The notes under the pieces are model-generated. The model was not told the origin of the DNA, did not search any database, and saw only the letters and a program-made list of their open reading frames with translations. Shown in pieces: positions 1 to 5,640 of a DNA stretch of 15,678 nucleotides. The stretch's first letter is position 1; every line of letters starts with the position of its first letter. Origin of the DNA: an uncultured Collinsella sp. (lineage in GTDB: Bacteria > Actinomycetota > Coriobacteriia > Coriobacteriales > Coriobacteriaceae); contig CAUGVQ010000045.1 of NCBI GenBank assembly GCA_959602875.1, forward strand, positions 1-15,678, given 5' to 3'. The position numbers were made by a program, and so were the translations under genes.

Positions 1-357
1 GAGGCCGGCAAGCACGTCGAGTTCGTCGTCGACCAGATCAAGAAGGACACCGAGGGCCTCGAGATCACCGATCCCAGCAAGTACGTGATCGCCTACGAGC
101 CCATCTGGGCCATCGGCACCGGCAAGACCGCCACGGCCGATGACGCCCAGGAGGTCTGCGGCGCCATCCGCGCCACGCTCACCGAGATCTTCGGCGAGGA
201 GACCGCACAGGGCATCCGCGTGCTCTACGGCGGCTCCGCCAAGCCCGAGAACATCGCCGGCTTCCTCGAGAAGGAGGACGTCGACGGCGCTCTCGTGGGC
301 GGTGCCTCGCTCAAGGCCGACAGCTTCGCTGCGATGGTTGAGAAGGCGGCTGAGTAA
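1..357 (+). CDS. tpiA: triosephosphate isomerase, C-terminal part (5' end outside window)
   Basis: Glycolytic enzyme of the cytoplasm that interconverts dihydroxyacetone phosphate and glyceraldehyde 3-phosphate. The reading frame is open from base 1 to a TAA at 355-357, giving 118 visible residues, roughly the last 45% of a normal ~250-residue enzyme. The catalytic loop is seen as AYEPIWAIGTGKTA, with the catalytic glutamate at visible residue 33. The phosphate-binding strands follow as YGGSAKPEN and GALVGGASL. The stop overlaps the start of gpmI by one base (TAATG), so the two are very probably translationally coupled in one operon. Codon use is strongly biased to GC-ending codons, as in other highly expressed genes here. 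The identification is secure; the start lies outside the window. Confidence 0.97.
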   Translation, partial: EAGKHVEFVVDQIKKDTEGLEITDPSKYVIAYEPIWAIGTGKTATADDAQEVCGAIRATLTEIFGEETAQGIRVLYGGSAKPENIAGFLEKEDVDGALVGGASLKADSFAAMVEKAAE

Positions 358-1922
358 TGGCAGAGAACAAGCGTCACCTTCCGGCGCTCCTCGTGATCAT
401 GGACGGCTTCGGCCTCGCTCCCGCGGGTGACAACAACGCCGTCTACAAGGCGAACAAGCCGTTCCTCGATAAGCTCTGGAACGAGTACCCGCACACCACG
501 CTCGGCGCTTCGGGCGAGGACGTGGGCCTGCCTGACGGCCAGATGGGCAACTCCGAGGTCGGCCACCTGAACATCGGCGCCGGTCGCATCGTGTTCCAGG
601 AGCTCAGCCGCATCAACAACGCCATCAAGGACGGCTCCATCCAGGAGAACGCCACCCTCGCCAAGGCTATGGACGACGTCGCCAAGAAGGGTGCGACCCT
701 GCACCTGCTCGGCCTCGTCTCCCCGGGCGGCGTCCACTCCATGCAGCGCCATGGCGAGAACCTCGCCGCCATTGCCGCCATGCACGGTGTGGAGCGCGTG
801 CGCTTCCACTGCTTCATGGACGGCCGCGACGTGGACCCGCACTCCGGTGCCGGCTACATCGAGACCCTGAAGGAGAACCTCGAGGCGCTCTCCAAGTACA
901 CCGGCGTCGATGCGCGCATCGCCACCGTCTCCGGCCGTTATTGGGCCATGGACCGCGACAACCGTTGGGAGCGCGTCGAGCGCGCCTACGACGTGGTCAC
1001 CCTGCCTTCCGACACCGAGTGCGACCCGGTCGAGGGCGTCAAGGCCTACTACGAGAAGGACGAGCGCGGCGACGAGTTCGTCGAGCCCTTCGCCTGCCAT
1101 AACGAGGGCGTTGCAGACGGCGACGCGATGGTGTTCTTCAACTTCCGTCCCGACCGCGCCCGCGAGATGACCCGCGCCTTCACTGAGGCCGATTTCGACG
1201 GTTTCGAGCGCAAGGTCGCGCCGAAGCTCAGCCACTTCGTCACCATGACGGAGTACGACGACACCTTCACCAACGTGGAGGTTGCGTTCCCCAAGACCTT
1301 CCCGGAGAACGTGCTCGCCGACGTCATCGCCCAGAACGGGCTCAAGCAGCTTCATACCGCCGAGACCGAGAAGTACGCTCACGTGACGTTCTTCCTGAAC
1401 GGCGGCGTCGAGGAGCCCAAGGAGGGGGAGGAGCGCGTGCTCGTTCCCTCGCCCAAGGTCGCTACCTACGACCTGCAGCCCGAGATGAGCGAGCCGGAGG
1501 TTACCGAGAAGCTCGTTGAGGCCATCAACGAGGACCGCGCCGACTTCTACATCGTGAACTACGCGAACTGCGATATGGTCGGTCACACCGGCGTCTTCGA
1601 CGCTGCCGTCAAGGCGGTCGAGGCCGTTGACGACGGCCTGTCGAAGGTCATCCCGGCGATCCTCGCCAAGGGTGGCTTCGCGCTTATCACGGCTGACCAC
1701 GGCAACGCCGACCACATGTACGACGAGGACGAGTCGGGCGAGAAGCACCCCTTCACCGCCCACACGACCAACCGCGTGCCCTTCATCGTGGTCGATCCGG
1801 CTGCCAAGCTCACCGGCATCGAGGACGGGCGTCTTTCGGACATCGCGCCGACGATGCTCACGCTCGCCGGTCTCGAGCCCTCCGCCGAGATGACCGGTCG
1901 CGTGCTCGCCGTCGAGGAGTAG
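357..1922 (+). CDS. gpmI: 2,3-bisphosphoglycerate-independent phosphoglycerate mutase
   Basis: Cofactor-independent, Mn-dependent mutase that converts 3-phosphoglycerate to 2-phosphoglycerate in lower glycolysis. The 521-residue length is normal for the family (~510). Family motifs are all present: MDGFG with metal ligand D16; GNSEVGHLNIGAGR with the phosphorylated serine S66; DGRDVDPHSG; GRYWAMDRDNRW; FFNFRPDRAREMT; NCDMVGHTG with D406 and H410; TADHGNADHM with D447 and H448; and AHTTNRVP with H469. By analogy with the Bacillus enzyme these are the two metal sites and the nucleophile. The ATG shares its A with the tpiA stop, and an AGAAGG-like ribosome site lies in the end of tpiA. It is followed by two hairpins, then a transposase insert. 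Confidence 0.97.
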   Translation: MAENKRHLPALLVIMDGFGLAPAGDNNAVYKANKPFLDKLWNEYPHTTLGASGEDVGLPDGQMGNSEVGHLNIGAGRIVFQELSRINNAIKDGSIQENATLAKAMDDVAKKGATLHLLGLVSPGGVHSMQRHGENLAAIAAMHGVERVRFHCFMDGRDVDPHSGAGYIETLKENLEALSKYTGVDARIATVSGRYWAMDRDNRWERVERAYDVVTLPSDTECDPVEGVKAYYEKDERGDEFVEPFACHNEGVADGDAMVFFNFRPDRAREMTRAFTEADFDGFERKVAPKLSHFVTMTEYDDTFTNVEVAFPKTFPENVLADVIAQNGLKQLHTAETEKYAHVTFFLNGGVEEPKEGEERVLVPSPKVATYDLQPEMSEPEVTEKLVEAINEDRADFYIVNYANCDMVGHTGVFDAAVKAVEAVDDGLSKVIPAILAKGGFALITADHGNADHMYDEDESGEKHPFTAHTTNRVPFIVVDPAAKLTGIEDGRLSDIAPTMLTLAGLEPSAEMTGRVLAVEE

Positions 1923-1924
1923 CG

Positions 1925-1958
1925 CATTTGGGGACGGGTTCGTTTTGACCCATCCCAA
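1925..1958 (+). repeat. REP-like repeat, outer left copy, hairpin forming
   Basis: The core CATTTGGGGACGGGTTC (1925-1941) is followed five bases later by a GACCCATCCCAA arm (1947-1958). The two arms fold back on each other with a small internal loop, a REPIN-like pair of inverted cores. It starts three bases after the gpmI stop. Its 17-base core is exactly inverted at 3028-3044. Confidence 0.65.
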
Positions 1959-1965
1959 CATACGG

Positions 1966-1989
1966 GGCGGGGCGTTATAGCGTCCCGCC
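1966..1989. other. GC-rich hairpin downstream of gpmI
   Basis: A 10-bp stem (1966-1975 with 1980-1989, two G-T wobbles) closes a four-base loop TATA. No T-run follows directly, so it is not a standard terminator alone. It may stabilise the gpmI mRNA 3' end or act with the terminator 14 bases further on. Confidence 0.5.
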
Positions 1990-2002
1990 TCTCAGAACAA
2001 CC

Positions 2003-2037
2003 AAAGACCATCTGCTGTTACCGGCGGATGGTCTTTT
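2003..2037 (+). terminator. intrinsic terminator of tpiA-gpmI
   Basis: A 13-bp stem with one G-T wobble (2003-2015 with 2024-2036) encloses an eight-base loop and runs into TTTT at 2034-2037. The matching A-run on the left arm makes it potentially bidirectional. It lies between the outer and inner REP copies and separates glycolytic transcription from the transposase gene. Confidence 0.75.
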
Positions 2038-2040
2038 GCG

Positions 2041-2061
2041 TATTTGGGGACGGGGTCAAAT
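2041..2061 (+). repeat. REP-like repeat, inner left copy
   Basis: TTTGGGGACGGGGTCAAA at 2043-2060 is an exact inverted match to 2971-2988 on the other side of the transposase gene. Together they form the inner inverted pair. Confidence 0.7.
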
Positions 2062-2107
2062 CGTGCACGCGTTTGTGCGCGTTTGAGAACGACACGCTTG
2101 GGGCGCG

Positions 2108-2127
2108 CTTGGGGATGGGGTCTAAAT
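2108..2127 (+). repeat. REP-like repeat, degenerate copy in the transposase leader
   Basis: TTGGGGATGGGGTCTAAAT at 2109-2127 differs from the inner repeat by one substitution (ACG to ATG) and one extra T. It lies about 40 bases before the transposase start. Its end (TAAATA, 2123-2128) could serve as a poor -10 element, so the repeat may overlap the gene's promoter. Confidence 0.55.
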
Positions 2128-2167
2128 ATGAGAGCAAAGATTCGCACGCTGAAAAGGGGGAGACGAC

Positions 2168-2920
2168 ATGCCGAGGACGTCACGCATCCGTTCCGAATCC
2201 GGGCTCTACCATGTCGTATTGCGCGGCAACGGAAAGCAGCTGCTGTTCGAAAGCGACAGGGACCGCGCACGCTTTCTTGCCTTATTGCGGGATAAGATCC
2301 AGGCTGATGGAATCTTCGTTATCGCGTGGTGCCTCATGAGCAACCATATCCATCTTCTGCTTGATGATCCGCAAGACAACCTGAGTCACGCCATGCATGC
2401 GCTGGCAACTGCCTACGCCCGTCACTTCAATGATGCGTCCGGTCATGTGGGTACGGTCTTCCAAGGACGGTTCACCAGTGTGCCCATCAAGGACGAGCGC
2501 CAGTTGCTTCGGGCCGTCCGCTACATCCACGACAATCCCGAAAAGGCTGGGGTTGCGCCGGCCCGGGAATACCGCTGGAGTAGCTACAAAGAGTATCTGA
2601 GCGGCGCGCGCCTCATCAGCGACGAGTTAGTTCTTGGGTTGATTGGGGGCAGGGAGCACTTTGAAGAGTTCAGCCGCAGCGAGCGGTATTCCGGGTACTA
2701 CGTCCGGTCAGGCAAACGGGTCTCCGATGACGATGCGATGCTTGCGGCGCGTGAAGTATTGGGCGAAGTGGCTCCAGCGGAGCTGAAAGGGCTGGCAAGT
2801 CCACAACGAGATGCCGCTTTGTATGCTCTGCGGCAAGCGGGCCTTACCGTGAGGCAAATTGAGCGGTTGACAGGAGTCGGCGCGAGTTCCATTTCACGCG
2901 TAACCGTGCATCGAGGGTAG
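2168..2920 (+). CDS. REP-associated tyrosine transposase (RAYT, Y1/HUH family)
   Basis: Single-strand DNA endonuclease of the IS200/TnpA-like Y1 superfamily, 250 residues. The N-terminal catalytic domain runs from about residue 10 to 140. It contains YHVVLRGNG, the HUH-type metal motif SNHIHLLL (H60, H62), the helix ATAYARHFN, the family block GTVFQGRF, and RYIHDNPEKAGV, where Y119 is the likely nucleophile and N123 is in the position of the IS200 glutamine. Residues about 190-250 form a helix-turn-helix resembling the DnaA C-terminal type (LTVRQIERLTGVGASSISR), as in many RAYTs. The start is fixed by AGGGGGAG at 2155-2162, five bases ahead. GC and codon bias are lower than in neighbours, suggesting transfer. 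RAYTs are domesticated, usually single-copy transposases tied to REP repeats, and such repeats flank this gene. All catalytic residues look intact. Confidence 0.9.
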   Translation: MPRTSRIRSESGLYHVVLRGNGKQLLFESDRDRARFLALLRDKIQADGIFVIAWCLMSNHIHLLLDDPQDNLSHAMHALATAYARHFNDASGHVGTVFQGRFTSVPIKDERQLLRAVRYIHDNPEKAGVAPAREYRWSSYKEYLSGARLISDELVLGLIGGREHFEEFSRSERYSGYYVRSGKRVSDDDAMLAAREVLGEVAPAELKGLASPQRDAALYALRQAGLTVRQIERLTGVGASSISRVTVHRG

Positions 2921-2970
2921 AGATTGGAGGGGAAAGCACGCCGTGTCTCGTTTTGCGGGCTTCGGCATAC

Positions 2971-2990
2971 TTTGACCCCGTCCCCAAATG
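2971..2990 (-). repeat. REP-like repeat, inner right copy
   Basis: Reverse complement of the inner left repeat, exact over 18 bases (2971-2988 against 2043-2060). It lies about 50 bases after the transposase stop. A short tandem AAATGCCCT/AAATGCCCC (2986-3003) follows immediately. Confidence 0.7.
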
Positions 2991-3023
2991 CCCTAAATGC
3001 CCCAATCGTGATGTAATTGCACG

Positions 3024-3044
3024 TTTTGAACCCGTCCCCAAATG
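3024..3044 (-). repeat. REP-like repeat, outer right copy
   Basis: GAACCCGTCCCCAAATG (3028-3044) is the exact reverse complement of 1925-1941. With that copy it encloses the inner pair and the transposase gene. Confidence 0.7.
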
Positions 3045-3098
3045 AGCTTGCGGCGAAAAGCGGGGTTGCGCTAAAGTATCGAACGATATGTCTTTCGA

Positions 3099-3130
3099 GG
3101 GACAGCGGTCGATAAGCGCCTGTCCCCAAA
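3099..3130 (-). repeat. variant REP-like hairpin just upstream of secG
   Basis: GGGACAG (3099-3105) pairs with CTGTCCC (3120-3126), with two more pairs possible after a bulge. The right side continues as CCCCAAAA, echoing the CCCCAAAT end of the other repeats. The hairpin ends only about 10 bases before the secG ribosome site, so it would sit in the secG leader if transcription starts upstream. Confidence 0.5.
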
Positions 3131-3137
3131 ACCAATG

Positions 3138-3142
3138 AGGAG
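3138..3142 (+). promoter_or_regulatory. ribosome binding site of secG
   Basis: AGGAG six bases ahead of the ATG at 3149. It fixes that start over an out-of-frame ATG at 3142. Confidence 0.75.
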
Positions 3143-3148
3143 TGACCT

Positions 3149-3403
3149 ATGGGTCCGTTCCAGATCATCATCTTCATCGTGTGGGCGCTGTCCGCCCTCG
3201 CGCTCATCGCGCTCGTGCTTATGCACTCCGGCAAGGGCACCGGCGTTTCCGACATGATTGCGAGCTCCCTCTACAACGCGAGCGCTGCCACCGGCGTTAT
3301 GGAGAAGAACCTCGACAAGCTCACCATCATCGTTTCCGTGGTGTTTGCGGTTTGCGTGGTCCTCTGCATGTTCTTCTTCCCGCAGGGCATCGTCGGCATC
3401 TAA
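3149..3403 (+). CDS. secG: preprotein translocase subunit SecG
   Basis: Small membrane subunit of the SecYEG protein-export channel, 84 residues, the usual length for SecG. It has two predicted membrane helices (about residues 4-25 and 53-74). These are separated by the conserved cytoplasmic loop with LMHSGKGTGVSDM, equivalent to the glycine-rich Q/H-x-GKGGG-L-S/G segment of the family. Start supported by AGGAG at 3138-3142. In many actinobacteria secG lies directly after the gap-pgk-tpi glycolytic genes. Here it is separated from gpmI by the 1.2-kb RAYT/REP block, so it presumably has its own promoter, which I could not locate. It is followed by a strong terminator. Confidence 0.92.
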   Translation: MGPFQIIIFIVWALSALALIALVLMHSGKGTGVSDMIASSLYNASAATGVMEKNLDKLTIIVSVVFAVCVVLCMFFFPQGIVGI

Positions 3404-3437
3404 GCCTGTCCGTTACGCAACAAACGGACTTGTCAGG

Positions 3438-3488
3438 GCCCTCGCGCTCTTGGGGACGTGTCGTTCCCGTGAGCGCGAGGGCTTTTTT
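3438..3488 (+). terminator. intrinsic terminator of secG with a REP-like sequence in its loop
   Basis: A perfect 12-bp stem (GCCCTCGCGCTC 3438-3449 with 3471-3482) is followed by six T (3483-3488). The 21-base loop 3450-3470 begins TTGGGGACG, the same core as the REP-like repeats, and can itself fold (GGGA with TCCC). Confidence 0.9.
3450..3470 (+). repeat. REP-like core within the secG terminator loop
   Basis: The loop starts with TTGGGGACG and ends with CGTTCCCGT, an inverted pair of G-rich and C-rich halves like the hairpin-forming copy at 1925-1958. It may be a REP copy that landed in the terminator loop, where termination would be unaffected. Confidence 0.45.
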
Positions 3489-3743
3489 ATGTTTGCGAGA
3501 AACACGCTTGAAACAATATGCATCGGCGAGCGGTTTTATGAGATAACAATCGGCGTAATCGCAGGAATACTCCAGCGCACCAAAGAGTGTCCGGCGCGTT
3601 TACCGAAATAGTTTGCACGCATGCGCCAAAAATCGGGTACTGTTATACAGAACGTCAGCATCCTGAGCACAGTTCTGTGTCTTTGGGGTGAAGACGATGT
3701 AAGGGGCGTGCAAGGCGCACGCCTACATCTGAAGGAGGATTGC
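3489..3743 (+). promoter_or_regulatory. oppA upstream region: promoter, dyad and leader hairpin
   Basis: There is no gene here. An extended -10 element TG-T-TATACA (3641-3649) is the best promoter candidate; no good -35 is seen. A dyad ACAGAAC...GTTCTGT (3647-3653 with 3672-3678), with inner TCAG/CTGA, overlaps the -10 and the likely start of transcription, so it could be an operator. A 13-bp leader hairpin with a three-base bulge (3696-3711 with 3717-3729) ends two bases before the ribosome site AAGGAGG (3732-3738). The stretch 3489-3610 shows nothing convincing. Confidence 0.5.
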
Positions 3744-5402
3744 ATGGCAGACTTCAACATGAATCGTCGCCAGTTCGTGGGCGGTGCCCTCGCGGCGAGC
3801 GCCCTCGCTGCTCTGGCGGGTTGCACCAACAACGGTGGCGGCGCCGGTTCCGGCTCCGCTTCCGCGGCTGCCCCCACGGTTGGTGACAACTACATGACCT
3901 ACTATCTCTCTGAGCCTGCGTACATCGACCCGTACAACGCTCAGGAGAACCAGGGCACCTCGGTCGTCCGCGCCTGCTTCGACGGTCTGGTCACCTGGGA
4001 CTGGAGCGTTAACGAGGCTGTGCCGGCCTGCGCCACCGAGCTCCCCACCGTCTCTGAGGACGGCCTCACCTACACCTTCAAGCTCCGCGAGGGCATGAAG
4101 TTCCACAACGGCGACCCCGTCGACGCCGAGTCCTTCAAGCGTGGCTGGCAGCGTCTCGCCGATTCCACCATGGCTTCGCCGTCCGAGATCGGCTATCACC
4201 TTGCGCCTGTTGCCGGCTACGCCGAGATGGCCGCTGGTGAGGCCGAGGAGATCTCCGGCCTCACCGTCGTGGATGACCTCACCTTCCAGGTGACCCTCAC
4301 CGACCCCATGGCCGACTTCGTCGCCGTGTGCTGCCACCCGGGCCTCGTGCCCGTGCCGCAGGCCGCCATCGACGACCCGGCGTCCTTCCTCGAGAAGCCG
4401 ATCGGCAACGGCCCCTTCATGATGGCCGAGCCCTGGCAGCACAACCAGTACATCCTGCTTGAGAAGTTCGCCGACTACTACGGCGAGGCTCCCAAGATCG
4501 ACGGCGTGTACATGTCCATCCAGGCCGACCCCGACACCGCGTTCCGCGCGCTCGAGGCGGGCGACATCGACTTCGCTATGATCCCGGCCGGCAAGATCCA
4601 GGAGACCGTGGACGCCTACGGCCTTTCCGACGACGGCTTCACCGTCACCCCGGGCAAGCAGACCCTCACCGGTACCGAGCTCTCCACCTACTACCTCGTG
4701 GTGAACCTCGAGGACGAGGCGCTCTCCGACGTGAACGTCCGTCGCGCCATCTCCCTGGCCATCGACCGTCAGGCCATCGTCGACACCCTCTACGAGGGCT
4801 ACCGTGAGCCGGCTAACTCCATCATGCCGCTCTCGATCGACGACAACGAGCAGAACATCTGGGAGTACTGCACCTACGACCCCGAGCGCGCCAAGCAGAT
4901 CCTCACCGACGCTGGCTACGCCGAGGGCGACATCTCCGTCGAGCTCAACTACAACGGCGACGGCGGCCACGAGGAGCTCATGAGCGCCGTCCAGGCCAAC
5001 CTCGAGGCCATCGGCATCACCGTCACTCAGGACACCACCGAGTGGGCTACCTACCTCGACAACCTCTCCGACGGCAACTACAAGCTTGCCCGTCTTGGTT
5101 GGACAGCTGACTACCCGACCATGGACAACTTCCTCTACCCGAACTTCTTCTCCACGGCCGACAACAACTACGGTGGTTACAACAACCCCGACGTCGACGC
5201 CGCGATGCTGGCTGCCCGCCAGATTCAGGACGAGGAGGAGCGCAAGAACGCCTACCGCGCCATCTGCCATCAGATCGGCGAGGACATGCCGGTCATCCCG
5301 ATCGTGTTCTATGCGCACAACTACGTCGGTACCGAGCGTCTCGCCAGCTTCAATTACGACGCTCAGACCATCCCGCACTTCGAGACCGCTGAGCTTGCGT
5401 AA
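3744..5402 (+). CDS. oppA: oligopeptide ABC transporter substrate-binding lipoprotein (family 5)
   Basis: Extracytoplasmic peptide-binding protein anchored to the membrane by lipid, 552 residues, normal for the family. The N-terminus has a twin-arginine motif (NRRQFVGG, R8-R9), a short hydrophobic stretch and a lipobox LAGC with Cys27, then a Gly/Ser/Ala-rich linker. This indicates a Tat-exported lipoprotein. The mature part shows SBP family 5 features: YLSEPAYIDPYNAQE, FKLREGMKFHNGDPVDAESFKRGW, IGNGPF, NVRRAISLAIDRQAI. The start is set by AAGGAGG at 3732-3738, five bases ahead; the frame extends upstream but without signal sequence or ribosome site. Codon bias is extreme, implying high expression. 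It has its own promoter and terminator, separate from oppBCDF, which fits the excess of binding protein usual for these systems. Confidence 0.93.
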   Translation: MADFNMNRRQFVGGALAASALAALAGCTNNGGGAGSGSASAAAPTVGDNYMTYYLSEPAYIDPYNAQENQGTSVVRACFDGLVTWDWSVNEAVPACATELPTVSEDGLTYTFKLREGMKFHNGDPVDAESFKRGWQRLADSTMASPSEIGYHLAPVAGYAEMAAGEAEEISGLTVVDDLTFQVTLTDPMADFVAVCCHPGLVPVPQAAIDDPASFLEKPIGNGPFMMAEPWQHNQYILLEKFADYYGEAPKIDGVYMSIQADPDTAFRALEAGDIDFAMIPAGKIQETVDAYGLSDDGFTVTPGKQTLTGTELSTYYLVVNLEDEALSDVNVRRAISLAIDRQAIVDTLYEGYREPANSIMPLSIDDNEQNIWEYCTYDPERAKQILTDAGYAEGDISVELNYNGDGGHEELMSAVQANLEAIGITVTQDTTEWATYLDNLSDGNYKLARLGWTADYPTMDNFLYPNFFSTADNNYGGYNNPDVDAAMLAARQIQDEEERKNAYRAICHQIGEDMPVIPIVFYAHNYVGTERLASFNYDAQTIPHFETAELA

Positions 5403-5446
5403 GGCGTGTTCCTGCGAGTGTGACGTCACCCGGTAGGGTGGCGAGG

Positions 5447-5482
5447 GGAGGGGCGCTGACTTTTCGGCGCCCCTCCTGTTTT
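5447..5482 (+). terminator. intrinsic terminator of oppA
   Basis: A perfect 10-bp stem GGAGGGGCGC (5447-5456) with its complement 5467-5476 has a 10-base loop and is followed by TGTTTT. It separates oppA transcription from the permease genes, at least partly. Confidence 0.85.
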
Positions 5483-5560
5483 GTGCACCGGCCAAATAAG
5501 GAAGGCCCATCCGGCAGCGGCGGTGCACGATATGCGTTATTTCGAGCATTTTCGCTATGG

Positions 5561-5581
5561 TACCGGCGTTTCCGGTATACT
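5561..5581 (+). promoter_or_regulatory. promoter of oppBCDF with overlapping dyad
   Basis: A near-consensus -10 TATACT lies at 5576-5581, about 60 bases before oppB. No clear -35 is seen at the normal distance. The inverted repeat TACCGG-CGTTT-CCGGTA (5561-5577) overlaps the -10, so a repressor could bind here. The -10 call is fairly good; the operator is an inference. Confidence 0.5.
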
Positions 5582-5640
5582 AGCGCTTTACGGTCATAAA
5601 GCGACTGAGTTGTATAAGCCAGACAAGGGAGGGTATCGCC

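Larger units (their letters stand above)
1925..3044. mobile_element. RAYT/REP module between gpmI and secG
   Basis: A block made of a HUH/Y1 transposase gene and short G-rich repeats arranged symmetrically. The outer pair is a 17-base sequence (CATTTGGGGACGGGTTC) at 1925-1941, exactly inverted at 3028-3044. The inner pair is an 18-base sequence (TTTGGGGACGGGGTCAAA) at 2043-2060, exactly inverted at 2971-2988. A further degenerate copy lies at 2108-2127. I see no target-site duplication at the outer ends. The nested symmetry and the gene's lower codon bias suggest an acquired, RAYT-maintained module rather than a classical insertion sequence. Exact ends are uncertain because related repeats continue up to secG. 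Confidence 0.65.

Noticed and set aside
225..1961. Long minus-strand open frame of 578 codons over gpmI
   Set aside because: A mirror of a GC-rich coding strand. It encodes low-complexity Val/Leu/Gly/Asp-rich sequence, matches no family I recognise, and lies over an unambiguous enzyme.
3621..3743. Upstream extension of oppA to an ATG at 3621
   Set aside because: Would place the Tat/lipoprotein signal 41 residues inside the protein and ignore the AAGGAGG five bases before 3744. The -10 element also lies within it.
3723..5549. Long minus-strand open frame over oppA
   Set aside because: Same third-position artefact; composition is repetitive (Val, Gly, Asp, Glu), with no domain and no ribosome site.
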